Source: Bradyrhizobium_A sp052115025
GTDB lineage: Bacteria > Pseudomonadota > Alphaproteobacteria > Rhizobiales > Xanthobacteraceae
NCBI RefSeq assembly: GCF_052115025.1
Contig: NZ_JBFRFW010000010.1
Span: forward strand, 124,001-188,000
Length of the DNA stretch: 64,000 nucleotides
Direction: 5' to 3'
Shown piece after piece: positions 33,582 to 41,675 of this stretch. The position numbers and the translations under genes are program-made. Every line of letters starts with the position of its first letter. Within the stretch, counting starts at the first letter, position 1. The notes below the pieces were generated by a model. It searched no databases. It saw nothing but the letters and a program-made list of their open reading frames with translations, and had not been told where the DNA came from.

Positions 33582-34548
33582 TTGGTCTGCGCTGCGTGAA
33601 AAGCGGCTGGCGGCGATGTCGCCGCGCGCGCGTGAGCGGCTCCAGCGGCGGATCAAGTCGATGCCGCCTTTCGAGGAGCTCGGTGTCGCCGGCCTTCGAG
33701 GCTTCCTTGATCATTTCATGGCGGCAGAGCTGGCTCCAGGCATCCGGCGCCGCGATATTGCAGTGCCCGGCCCGGCGGGATCCATTCCGGTGCGTGTCTA
33801 TCGACCGGACGGCGCCACTGAACCGCTCGGAATCTGCATCCATCATCATGGTGGCGGCTTCATCGCCGGTGGAGGCTTCGACGCCTACGACGCTTTCAAC
33901 TCCCGTCTCGCCAAGGAGGTGAACTGCCTGGTGGTGCACCCCGATTTTCGGCTCCCGCCAGAACACAAATTTCCGGCCGGTCTTGAGGACTGCTGGGCGG
34001 TTCTGAAGTGGGTTGCGCAGTATGGCGCCGAACTTGGAGGAGATCCCAGCAAGATCGCGGTCGGGGGAGGGTGCACGGGGGCGACCCTTTCGACCGTGCT
34101 GGCGCTGATGGCTCGTGATGCCGGCGGCCCGCACATCAAGTTTCAATGGCTGTTCGACGCGTACCTCGATGCTCGGTTCGACTATCAGTCGCAGGTCGAG
34201 AACGGTGAGGGTTACTTCCTGTCCCTGGAGGACAATAAGTGGGTCACCAGGCGATATCTCGAGCACCCTGAGCAGCGCTGGGACTGGCGGGTCTCACCGA
34301 TTCTGGCCGGCAGTGTTCGCGGCGTCGCGCCGGCTCTGATCGTGGCGGGTGAGTTCGACATCCTGCGCGATGAGATGAGGCACTACGCCAACCGGCTGAG
34401 CGATGCGGGAGTGCCGGTCGAGCACTACTGCTACGCCGGCGAAGGCCACGCCTTCAGTTCTGGTCATGATCCCGACGATCTTTCCGAGGCGGGACGTGAC
34501 GCGCATGCCCGCCGGATCGCCGGTCTGCAGCGCGCATTCAAAAGCTGA
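33568..34548 (+). CDS. Alpha/beta hydrolase of the HSL (lipase/esterase GDXG) family with Cys at the nucleophile position
   Basis: A 326-aa hydrolase. The oxyanion-hole motif IHHHGGGFIAGGG (His-Gly-Gly-Gly at residues 94-97) places it in the hormone-sensitive-lipase group, whose nucleophile motif is normally GDSAGG. Here it reads VGGGCTGATLS, so the nucleophile is Cys169 and the preceding Asp is Gly. The acid (GEFDILRDE) and the catalytic His (GEGHAF) remain. A Cys nucleophile is known in dienelactone hydrolase, a different branch of the fold. The ATG at 33568 has GGAGAG upstream; the ATG at 33556 is an alternative. It overlaps the monooxygenase end, so it belongs to the same operon and likely acts on an ester, lactone or thioester intermediate. 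Confidence 0.82.
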   Translation: MSFNDWSALREKRLAAMSPRARERLQRRIKSMPPFEELGVAGLRGFLDHFMAAELAPGIRRRDIAVPGPAGSIPVRVYRPDGATEPLGICIHHHGGGFIAGGGFDAYDAFNSRLAKEVNCLVVHPDFRLPPEHKFPAGLEDCWAVLKWVAQYGAELGGDPSKIAVGGGCTGATLSTVLALMARDAGGPHIKFQWLFDAYLDARFDYQSQVENGEGYFLSLEDNKWVTRRYLEHPEQRWDWRVSPILAGSVRGVAPALIVAGEFDILRDEMRHYANRLSDAGVPVEHYCYAGEGHAFSSGHDPDDLSEAGRDAHARRIAGLQRAFKS

Positions 34549-34561
34549 AAAGGAAAACAGC

Positions 34562-35428
34562 ATGCCCCTCAAGCTTGCCTATATGGGTCTGAATGCGACT
34601 GATCTCAAGGCCTGGCGGACGTTCGGTTCGGTCATTGGCTTTCATATCGAGGACGCCGACAACACGTTGCTTTTCCGCCTGGACGAGAAGGCCCGGCGCA
34701 TCATCATCCGGCGCACATCTGAAGACGATTACGCCTATTGTGGCTGGGACGTCGGCTCGGCCGAGGCTTACGCGGCGCGGATCGATATCCTGCGCGCCGG
34801 TGGTGTCGAGGTTGTCGAAGGCGACGCTGCCGGTGCCCGCGAGCGGGCCGTGGAGGCCTATGCAGGCTTTACCGATCCGAGCGGATTTCGCCAGGAAATT
34901 GCCTTCGGGATAAAGGACGCGGCCACGCCATTCAGATCGGAGTATGTCAAGAATGGCTTCTCGACCGGCGATGGTGGCTTTGGCCACATCCTGGTGAAGG
35001 TCAGCGATTACCGGGCGAGCGAGGCGTTTGCGTTGCGGTTTCTCGACGGCAAACTCAGCGATCATGTCGTGGTCGGAGAGGGGGCAGGGCGGACGGAGAT
35101 GGCCTTCATTCACATGAATGAGCGCCATCATTCGATCGCCTTCTTCGAGGGGAGCATTCCGGCCCCCAAGAAGATCCATCATTTCATGGTCGAGGTGCCG
35201 ACCTTCGAAGATGTCGGTCGAACCTATGATCGTGTTCGGGCGGCGGGCGTTCCCATCGGGTTGTCGATCGGTCAGCACTCGAACGACCGTGAGCTGTCGT
35301 TCTACTGCATTACACCAAGCGGTATCTGGCTGGAGGTCGGCGCGGGCGGGGTGCGGATCGATGATACCGCCTGGCAGCCCAGCCTCTACGACAATCCCAG
35401 CTCATGGGGCCATCAATTCGGGGGCTGA
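34562..35428 (+). CDS. Type I extradiol (vicinal oxygen chelate) ring-cleavage dioxygenase, BphC-like
   Basis: A 288-aa protein with two vicinal-oxygen-chelate domains, the length of 2,3-dihydroxybiphenyl 1,2-dioxygenase. The Fe(II) ligands are visible in the C-terminal domain: His142 (GFGHILVKV), His206/207 (KKIHHFMVEV) and Glu258 (GIWLEVG). Acid-base residues are also kept: RHHS near 188-191, His239 (GQHSNDRELSFY) and Tyr248. It cleaves a catechol adjacent to the hydroxyls to a yellow 2-hydroxy-6-oxo-dienoate. The start at 34562 has AAGGAAA upstream and is 13 bp after the hydrolase gene. The next gene encodes the matching C-C hydrolase. Confidence 0.9.
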   Translation: MPLKLAYMGLNATDLKAWRTFGSVIGFHIEDADNTLLFRLDEKARRIIIRRTSEDDYAYCGWDVGSAEAYAARIDILRAGGVEVVEGDAAGARERAVEAYAGFTDPSGFRQEIAFGIKDAATPFRSEYVKNGFSTGDGGFGHILVKVSDYRASEAFALRFLDGKLSDHVVVGEGAGRTEMAFIHMNERHHSIAFFEGSIPAPKKIHHFMVEVPTFEDVGRTYDRVRAAGVPIGLSIGQHSNDRELSFYCITPSGIWLEVGAGGVRIDDTAWQPSLYDNPSSWGHQFGG

Positions 35429-35463
35429 GCTCATCGCTTCAATCCATGCACATGAGATCACGG

Positions 35464-36291
35464 ATGATCACCGCTTTTGATACACCAGCCGGTCGTACGA
35501 TCAGCCTCGCGGACGGACATTGCGTCCACATCGTGGATGAGGGATGCGGGCGGCCGATAGTCTTTCTGCATGGCGCGGGCCCTGGCGCGTCAGGATGGAG
35601 CAATTTTCGCCAGAACATCCCCCATTTCGTGGCCTCGGGTTATCGATGCCTGGCACCAGATCTTCTCGGGTTCGGGCAATCGAGCAAGCCGCAGAACATC
35701 GATTATACGTTCAGTGTCTTTGGTCGCGCGCTGGCCGAAGCGCTCGCACAGCTCGGCGTTGACAGTTGCATGCTCGTCGGCAACTCGCTTGGAGGAGCCA
35801 TCGCTATCCGAATGGCCATCGAATATCCGGATCTGGTTTCCAAGCTGGTCGTGATGGCCCCGGCATGGCTCGATGAGCGCGATGCGGTGATCAGCACCCA
35901 GGGTGTCCGCGCCATGACCGGAGCCTTTTCGGGGCCTGAAGGGGTCACGCGCGACAAGATCCGCGCAGTATTCGAGCTGATGTTTGCCGGCGGCCAGCAC
36001 ATCACTGACGATCTCGTCGAGGAGCGCTTTCTGGCCGCGCAGCAGCAAAGCAGCGCGATCTACCGCCAGATCCGGGGCGAGAACCTTGCGCCGTTGCTAA
36101 GCAAGATCCGCCAGCCCGTTCTGGCGCTGTGGGGCGTCGAAGACCGGTTCAATCCCGTGGGAGGCGCGTACAAGATTGCCGAAGGCTGTCCGGACGCTCG
36201 CGTCATCATCAGGAGCAATTGCGGACATTGGTTCATGATCGAGCACCGCGAAATGTTCGATCGCGAGCTGCTCGCATTTCTTCGCGAATAA
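35464..36291 (+). CDS. Meta-cleavage product C-C hydrolase (BphD/MhpC-like alpha/beta hydrolase)
   Basis: A 275-aa alpha/beta hydrolase. FLHGAGPGASGWSNFRQNI is the oxyanion/HGAGPGA signature of meta-cleavage product hydrolases, the nucleophile is Ser108 in VGNSLGG, the acid is in LWGVEDRFNP and the His in NCGHWFMIEH. These enzymes cleave 2-hydroxy-6-oxo-dienoates to 2-hydroxypenta-2,4-dienoate plus a carboxylic acid. The start is uncertain: 35464 fits family alignment, while ATGs at 35452 and 35446 would add a few residues, and none has a strong ribosome site. It directly follows the extradiol dioxygenase gene and precedes the hydratase gene, matching reaction order. Confidence 0.9.
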   Translation: MITAFDTPAGRTISLADGHCVHIVDEGCGRPIVFLHGAGPGASGWSNFRQNIPHFVASGYRCLAPDLLGFGQSSKPQNIDYTFSVFGRALAEALAQLGVDSCMLVGNSLGGAIAIRMAIEYPDLVSKLVVMAPAWLDERDAVISTQGVRAMTGAFSGPEGVTRDKIRAVFELMFAGGQHITDDLVEERFLAAQQQSSAIYRQIRGENLAPLLSKIRQPVLALWGVEDRFNPVGGAYKIAEGCPDARVIIRSNCGHWFMIEHREMFDRELLAFLRE

Positions 36292-36336
36292 TCGGCGCGC
36301 CGGAATTAGCGTCGTTCGGTCGGCTCGCGAAGCCGC

Positions 36337-36347
36337 GGGGGGGGGGG
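36337..36347 (+). repeat. Homopolymer run of 11 G
   Basis: A run of eleven G lies 38 bases upstream of the hydratase start, in the gap after the C-C hydrolase gene. Runs of this length can slip in replication and alter expression of a downstream gene, or can be a sequencing/assembly artefact. Confidence 0.9.
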
Positions 36348-36385
36348 CGCGTCGCCGCGCCGGAAACTGTTGAGAGGATACCGTT

Positions 36386-37171
36386 ATGAACAGATTGGAC
36401 GTGATCGAGAACGTTGCCGTCCAGCTCGCAACCGCCGAACGCGAGGGAAAGCCGATTGCTCCCATCGGAGACATTGTGGGGCGCGGCGATGTATCCGCGG
36501 CCTATGCAGTTCAGGCTGCAGTCACTCGCTCAGGCCTTGCGATCGGCCGTCGTCGCGTGGGGCGAAAGATCGGTCTGACGTCCAGGGCGGTTCAGGCTCA
36601 GCTCGGAGTTGAGCAACCCGATTATGGAGTTCTGTTCGCCGACATGGCGATCGACGATGGCGATCGCATCGCAGCCAATACTCTCATTCAGCCGCGCATC
36701 GAGGCAGAGATTGCCCTCGTTCTGTCTCGCGATCTTCCGGCGGCCGATACGACCTCGGCCGAGCTGCTGAGGGCTGTCGATCATGCGGTGGCTGCGCTCG
36801 AGATCGTCGATAGCCGTATTGTCGATTGGCAAATCAGCATCGTCGATACCATCGCTGACAACGGGTCGAGCGCGCGATTTGTGCTGGGCCTGGAGCCTCG
36901 TCGTCTCACCGACCTGAACCTCGAAACGTGTGGAATGGCGTTGAGCCGTAACGGAGACGTGGTTTCCGTCGGTGCAGGAGTCGCGTGCCTCGGGCATCCG
37001 TTGCGATCTGCGCTCTGGCTCGCTCGCACAATGGCCGCGGCGGGGGAGCCGCTCCGGGCCGGAGAGGTTATTCTGACCGGGGCACTTGGTCCAATGGTTT
37101 CCGTTGCTGCAGGCGATTACTTCGAGGCGCGGATCGGCGGGTTTGCGCCCGTTCGGGTCAGTTTCCAGTAG
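36386..37171 (+). CDS. 2-keto-4-pentenoate hydratase family protein (MhpD-like)
   Basis: A 261-aa protein of the fumarylacetoacetate hydrolase-like/MhpD hydratase family. Segments in order: YAVQAAVTRSGLAIGRRRVG, KIGLTSRAVQAQLGVEQPDY, the metal-binding core IQPRIEAEIALVL (Glu-x-Glu), EIVDSRIVDW and LTGALGPMV. The Glu-x-Glu plus later Glu and the K-I-G-L-T-S motif are the family markers. It hydrates 2-hydroxypenta-2,4-dienoate to 4-hydroxy-2-oxovalerate, the step after C-C hydrolysis. The aldolase and acylating dehydrogenase that normally follow are not in this cluster. Decarboxylase members share the fold, so a 4-oxalocrotonate decarboxylase cannot be excluded. Confidence 0.87.
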   Translation: MNRLDVIENVAVQLATAEREGKPIAPIGDIVGRGDVSAAYAVQAAVTRSGLAIGRRRVGRKIGLTSRAVQAQLGVEQPDYGVLFADMAIDDGDRIAANTLIQPRIEAEIALVLSRDLPAADTTSAELLRAVDHAVAALEIVDSRIVDWQISIVDTIADNGSSARFVLGLEPRRLTDLNLETCGMALSRNGDVVSVGAGVACLGHPLRSALWLARTMAAAGEPLRAGEVILTGALGPMVSVAAGDYFEARIGGFAPVRVSFQ

Positions 37172-37273
37172 AGCGCGGCAGCGGATCAGCAGGTCTTTTG
37201 GTGAAGGACTCAAGTGGTGGCGGGTGCCGACCCGCTGCGACATGACGATGCATAAACATGGAAGAGAGGGCAT

Positions 37274-37663
37274 ATGACGGCGCACGGGTTTGAAAGCATC
37301 GATGGCCTGGTGGAGGCCTATTATCAGGGCATGTACGCGGCCGATGGCGAGCTGCTGCGTCGCGCGTTTGATGCAAGCGCGCGCATCTGCGGCTTCTTTG
37401 CCGATCGTTACGTGGAAGCGGATCTCGACCAGTTCATATCGCGCCTGACGTCGGGACCGAGCCCGCAATCCCTGGGGCAGCCGTATCATCTGGAGGTCAT
37501 CACGACGTTGACCGACGGCAGCATCGCGACGGTCGTTGTTCGCGACAGTCTTCATGGCATGACTTTTGTCGACCATCTCAGCCTGATCCGTGGCGACAAG
37601 AGTTGGAAGATCGTGAGCAAATCCTACACAACGCCGACGGCGCTACCGACTGGTCGAGGTTGA
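37274..37663 (+). CDS. SnoaL-like / putative lumazine-binding NTF2-fold protein
   Basis: A 129-aa protein with NTF2-like layout: SIDGLVEAYYQGMYAADGEL, LLRRAFDASARICGFFADRY and a beta-sheet (LEVITTLTDGSIATVVVRDS, FVDHLSLIRGDKSWKIVSKS). AGAGAGGG precedes the ATG at 37274. It overlaps the amidase start region at its stop (TGATGATGATG). Members occur in many catabolic operons, often as isomerases, binding proteins or small hydrolases. In this cluster it sits between the hydratase and the amidase; its own reaction is unknown. Confidence 0.7.
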   Translation: MTAHGFESIDGLVEAYYQGMYAADGELLRRAFDASARICGFFADRYVEADLDQFISRLTSGPSPQSLGQPYHLEVITTLTDGSIATVVVRDSLHGMTFVDHLSLIRGDKSWKIVSKSYTTPTALPTGRG

Positions 37664-37665
37664 TG

Positions 37666-39135
37666 ATGATGTCGACAAACCTGCAATCGGTCGACGTCGA
37701 GCTCGATCGTCAAGATGGCCTTGGCCTGGCGCAACTCGTCCGTTCGCGGCAGCTCAGTGCGCTCGAGCTGCTGGAAGCGGTGATCGCACGCGCGGAGCGG
37801 CTGAACCCGCAGCTCAACTTTATCGCCACGCGCATGTACGATAGAGCGCGGGCGACGGCTGCCGAACCACGCTTCTCTGGGGCCTTCGCCGGGGTTCCTC
37901 TCGCCGTGAAGGAGCTCGGCGCAATGGTTCAGGGGGCCCCGGCCACTGCGGGCAGCCGCCTGATGGCGGGTGCCGTCGCCCCGTTCAACAATGAATTGGT
38001 CGGCCGGTTGCGTGCGCAAGGTTTCAATCTGTTCTGCTCCACGACATCTCCGGAGCTGGGCCTCCATTTCGTGACCGAGTCCGCATTGCATGGCATCACC
38101 CGAAATCCCTGGAACCCCGCCTTGACGCCGGGGGGATCGAGCGGCGGTTCGGCTGCCCTGGTTGCGTCGGGGGTCGCTCCGATCGCACATGCGAATGACG
38201 GTGGCGGCTCGACCCGCGTCCCCGCATCGTTCTGTGGCCTGTTTGGCATGAAGGCGACCCGCGCCAGATCTCCCGCTGGCCCCATGATGGAGGTCTTCGG
38301 CGGCATGGTGAGCGACAGTGCCGTGAGCCGATCCGTGCGTGACAGCGCTGCATTTCTCGATGGGATCTCTGGACCGGAGGTTGGCTCACCGTACTGGGCG
38401 CCGCCAAAGGCGGGGCCATACCTCGCGGAAGTGGGGCAGGATCCGGGCCGGCTGCGCATTGCGTTGATGCGCGGCTATCCGGGGCGCCCGGTCGACCCGG
38501 AATGCGTGGCGGCCGTCGAGGACGCGGCGAGGCTTTGCGAGGAACTCGGCCACGATGTGGTCGACGATCAACCCGCGATCGATTTCGACACCATGTCGCG
38601 CGCGCACTATCTGATTGCGGCCGCAGCAACCGCCGCGATGGTCGAGATGATCGCAGGCATGCGCGGCCAGGCTGTGAAAGAGGATGAGCTCGAACCCCTG
38701 ACGCACATGTTCCTCAGTGAGGCCCGGCGCACGTCGGCGGTGGATCACGCGCGAGCGATCATGGCAGCACGTGAAGTCGGCCGCCAGTTCTCGCTGTTCA
38801 TGGAGGGATATGACGTGCTTCTCAGTCCGACGGTCGCACGGCGTTCGGTCGAAGTCGGCGAATTCCAATTCACGGACGCCGGCGGGGCTCTCGAGGACGC
38901 TCGCGTGCGGCTGATGAGTTTCGCCAATCTCACGCCATTGCAGAACGTCACCGGGCATCCCGCCGCTTCGGTACCACTGTTCTGGGCTGCGGATGGTCAT
39001 CCGATCGGCGTTCAGATTGGTGGCCGGTTCGGGCGCGAGGATGTCTTGTTCCGTCTGGCGGGGCAGCTCGAAGCCGCGCGTCCGTGGCGCCACAGGCGCC
39101 CCATCGTGTCCGCTTCCACGTCCCTCGCGTCATGA
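37666..39135 (+). CDS. Amidase (amidase-signature family)
   Basis: A 489-aa amidase-signature hydrolase with the full Ser-Ser-Lys triad: Lys82 (PLAVKELG), cis-Ser158 (LTPGGSSGGSAALVASG) and nucleophile Ser182 (NDGGGSTRVPASFCGLFGMK). No signal peptide, so cytoplasmic. GAGG lies six bases before the ATG at 37666; two neighbouring ATGs (37663, 37669) are alternatives, the first overlapping the upstream stop. Within a meta-cleavage operon an amidase suggests that the growth substrate or an intermediate carries a carboxamide or anilide, or that ring cleavage of an N-heterocycle yields an amide. The specificity is not readable. Confidence 0.88.
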   Translation: MMSTNLQSVDVELDRQDGLGLAQLVRSRQLSALELLEAVIARAERLNPQLNFIATRMYDRARATAAEPRFSGAFAGVPLAVKELGAMVQGAPATAGSRLMAGAVAPFNNELVGRLRAQGFNLFCSTTSPELGLHFVTESALHGITRNPWNPALTPGGSSGGSAALVASGVAPIAHANDGGGSTRVPASFCGLFGMKATRARSPAGPMMEVFGGMVSDSAVSRSVRDSAAFLDGISGPEVGSPYWAPPKAGPYLAEVGQDPGRLRIALMRGYPGRPVDPECVAAVEDAARLCEELGHDVVDDQPAIDFDTMSRAHYLIAAAATAAMVEMIAGMRGQAVKEDELEPLTHMFLSEARRTSAVDHARAIMAAREVGRQFSLFMEGYDVLLSPTVARRSVEVGEFQFTDAGGALEDARVRLMSFANLTPLQNVTGHPAASVPLFWAADGHPIGVQIGGRFGREDVLFRLAGQLEAARPWRHRRPIVSASTSLAS

Positions 39136-39172
39136 GGCGCTGTTCGCGCATGAAGGCGGGTGCGGCGGGCCA

Positions 39173-39187
39173 CCCTAAACCTTAGGG
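39173..39187. repeat. 15-bp palindrome downstream of the amidase gene
   Basis: CCCTAA (39173-39178) and TTAGGG (39182-39187) are perfect 6-bp arms around ACC, 37 bp after the amidase stop and about 210 bp before the porin start. No U-run follows, so an operator for the porin transcript is as likely as an mRNA-end hairpin. Confidence 0.3.
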
Positions 39188-39395
39188 CTTCTTGCGAGTG
39201 ATAGCTGAGAGTTCGGCTCTCCCTCGCACGATCGCTCAAGATTCAAAGCGACCAGATGTGCTGTGGCACCGCCGGTCTTCGCTGACGCGAAGCCGGAACG
39301 GGAAGTGGCGCGCCATGTCCACGTACTGGTGAGGTCGGGCAACAGTCCAGAAGATAGCAAACTCAACAATGTTTACTTGATGGGGAGGGAAAGCA

Positions 39396-41000
39396 ATGAG
39401 GACGTCAAACACGAGTAGAGCGTTAGTGGAGACAAGACAGGCGTGGCCCTGCGGATCCGCAGCCGCACTTTTTGTTGTTCTTCTGTTGGCATGTGAACAG
39501 CCGGCGGCAGCGGCAGCAGGCTATGCGGAGCCTGAATCCGGGCAAGCAAAGCCGACGTCGGTGGCAAAGAAGCGCACGAAGACAACGGCCAAGAATCGGC
39601 TTGAAATGCCGGCCCCCGCGCTCGCAAGGAAAGTTGCGCCGAATTCAGATTCTGATGTTGTGCCTCAAAAGTCGCTGGCAGAACTCAATGAGCGTTATGG
39701 GGTCAAGGGGTGGAACATTCCGTACCCATCATACCAGGACTCGCTTCTGCAGGATGCGGGCGGATGGCGCTCTGCTCTCGCCTCGGTCGGGTTGGGATTC
39801 CAGGCGTATAACGTTGCGATATTTTCCAACAATATGCTGAACACTCCAACGCAGGTGCCGAGCACTTTCCCGCCTTGTACCGCTCGATATGCCCAAGCAT
39901 CTGGCACGCTCTGTGCAGGAAACCAGATCTATTTTGGCCAGCGGCCGAGCTACATCAGCACGCCCATCGTTTCGCTCACCTACGACCTCAGCCGCTGGGG
40001 AGTGCCTGATGGGCAGTTGATCGTATCCGGGCAGCACAGTATCAGCAACGACGCGGCCTTCATGCCGAACCTTCTCCAGGTTGCCGAGCTGGCCTGGTAT
40101 CAGACACTGTTCGACAAGAAGGTGGAGGTGAAGTTCGGGTACGTCGACAACAGTCACGAGTTCATCGGCACCTTCGTCGGATCCAACTTTGCGAGCACAT
40201 TTGGTCCGAGCGCGGCGATTCCCATCGAGTTGGGTCTGTCGATCGCTCCAACGCCAACTTTCAGAACGACATGGCATGTTACCGACACGATCTATGTCGA
40301 GAGCGCGGTCCAGCGTAGCCTGGCGATCACTGGTCCCACGGGCAACGTGGTTTTCGACGAAGCGCTGACCAATCCGACTGGCCTGAACTGGAATGGGCCC
40401 GCAGGAACCCGGATGCTGTCGATCAGCGAGCTCGGCTACAAGCGGGAGGCGAGTCCGGGAAGCCCGCAGACATGGGCAAGACTTGATGTTCTCTACAACA
40501 ATTCCTCGTTCAGGGATCTCTCCAAGCTGACGACGGATCCGAATGCGACGCGCGATGGAAATTTTGGCGCGACGTTCCTGCTTGACCGGCAGCTATGGCA
40601 GCAGGATCCGTCGTCGCGTTTCACCGCCTACAGAGGGATTTATGGCGGCATATCCGTCATGTACGCGTCGCCCGAGATGACGGCCATTTCGCAGTATTAC
40701 GAGGGGCGGGCCTACTGGATCGGGCCATTTGATAGCCGTCCGACCGATATGATCTCCGTCGTCTATGCGCGGAACGTGGTCAGTCACTACCTGGCCGATG
40801 TGACCAACCTGCTGTCGTCTTTAACCGGGGTCTATGCGGCGCGAAACTCGAATTCCGTCACGGCGTCCTACACGGCCCATTTGCGGCCGGGTCTCTGGGG
40901 GACGCTCGGCGTGAGCTATACGGATCACCCGAGCTTCGCCTACTTCAAGACCGAGGGCAGTTCCCTGAGCTTTCTCGCGTCGATCGTTGCGAACCTGTAG
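39396..41000 (+). CDS. OprB-like outer-membrane porin
   Basis: A 534-aa protein with an N-terminal signal peptide (AAALFVVLLLACEQPAAAAA), a Lys/Ala-rich linker to about residue 95, then a beta-barrel. Barrel character is seen in alternating strands such as VSLTYDLSRWGVPDGQLIVS, ISELGYKREA, YRGIYGGISVMYASPEMTAI and the C-terminal SFLASIVANL. The pattern matches carbohydrate-selective OprB-type porins. A strong GGGGAGGG precedes the ATG. Porins in aromatic catabolic clusters usually admit the substrate. A strong intrinsic terminator at 41055-41101 ends the transcript. Confidence 0.82.
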   Translation: MRTSNTSRALVETRQAWPCGSAAALFVVLLLACEQPAAAAAGYAEPESGQAKPTSVAKKRTKTTAKNRLEMPAPALARKVAPNSDSDVVPQKSLAELNERYGVKGWNIPYPSYQDSLLQDAGGWRSALASVGLGFQAYNVAIFSNNMLNTPTQVPSTFPPCTARYAQASGTLCAGNQIYFGQRPSYISTPIVSLTYDLSRWGVPDGQLIVSGQHSISNDAAFMPNLLQVAELAWYQTLFDKKVEVKFGYVDNSHEFIGTFVGSNFASTFGPSAAIPIELGLSIAPTPTFRTTWHVTDTIYVESAVQRSLAITGPTGNVVFDEALTNPTGLNWNGPAGTRMLSISELGYKREASPGSPQTWARLDVLYNNSSFRDLSKLTTDPNATRDGNFGATFLLDRQLWQQDPSSRFTAYRGIYGGISVMYASPEMTAISQYYEGRAYWIGPFDSRPTDMISVVYARNVVSHYLADVTNLLSSLTGVYAARNSNSVTASYTAHLRPGLWGTLGVSYTDHPSFAYFKTEGSSLSFLASIVANL

Positions 41001-41054
41001 CCGGTATCTCCACAAGAAGTGCAGTCGACGCGGTTGATTGCAAAGCTGAAACAG

Positions 41055-41101
41055 ACCGGGCCTCTTTCGTTTCGTTCGTCGAATTGGGGAGGCCCGGTTT
41101 T
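41055..41101 (+). terminator. Intrinsic terminator after the OprB-like gene
   Basis: ACCGGGCCTC (41055-41064) pairs perfectly with GAGGCCCGGT (41089-41098), followed by TTTT ending at 41101. It is 55 bp after the porin stop. Confidence 0.8.
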
Positions 41102-41246
41102 CGCCGCGATTGCTGGCCTCGTCTGAAGCCATCACGCGCTCCCCGGACGTCGCCGTCAATCGCGGCGGCGCGGATGCATGGCATTCATATTCGCTGCGTC
41201 GGGAGGGCGAATTAAATGTCGAAGAGTTTTATCTAGGAGGACAAGC

Positions 41247-41618
41247 ATGAGCAAGAAAATGAGCGTGGAGCGTGCAACCGAGTTCGGCAGTTCATGGAAC
41301 AGCAGGGATCCGGACCTTGTCGCAAGCTTCTTTATCGATGATGGCGTTTATCATGCCTCTGTGGGGCCGGATCATCTCGGCAAAAGCTACTTTGGCAGGG
41401 AGGACATCCGCAAAGGCGCCAAAGCATTTTTCGATCGGTTTCCTGACGGAAGATTCGAGAATCTGAAGGTGGTCGTCGCGGGTGACATCGGGACATTTGA
41501 GTGGGACTTCGTCGCGACGGATTCGGCGGGAACGCTGGTGAGCACCGCGGGCTGCGACCTGCTTGAGTTCAGTGGCGAGATGATCGCGAAGAAGAACGCG
41601 TTTCGGAAAGCGCGCTGA
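41247..41618 (+). CDS. SnoaL-like NTF2-fold protein
   Basis: A 123-aa protein: RATEFGSSWNSRDPDLVASF, FIDDGVYHASVGPDHLGKSY, FGREDIRKGAKAFFDRFPDG, then TFEWDFVATDSAGTLVSTAG. TAGGAGG lies upstream of the ATG at 41247. This is the second SnoaL-like protein in the cluster and differs in sequence from the one at 37274. It sits after the porin terminator, so it begins a new transcript with the flavin-reductase-fold gene. Function unknown. Confidence 0.75.
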   Translation: MSKKMSVERATEFGSSWNSRDPDLVASFFIDDGVYHASVGPDHLGKSYFGREDIRKGAKAFFDRFPDGRFENLKVVVAGDIGTFEWDFVATDSAGTLVSTAGCDLLEFSGEMIAKKNAFRKAR

Positions 41619-41675
41619 TCGGAGAGAAATCTCCATCGGCATTCGGTGTCCATCGGGAAAGAAGCAGAATTATTC

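Noticed and set aside
31680..33656. A 658-codon open frame antisense to the FAD monooxygenase
   Set aside because: No recognisable domain, and the opposite strand carries intact FAD motifs. Treated as a codon-bias shadow.
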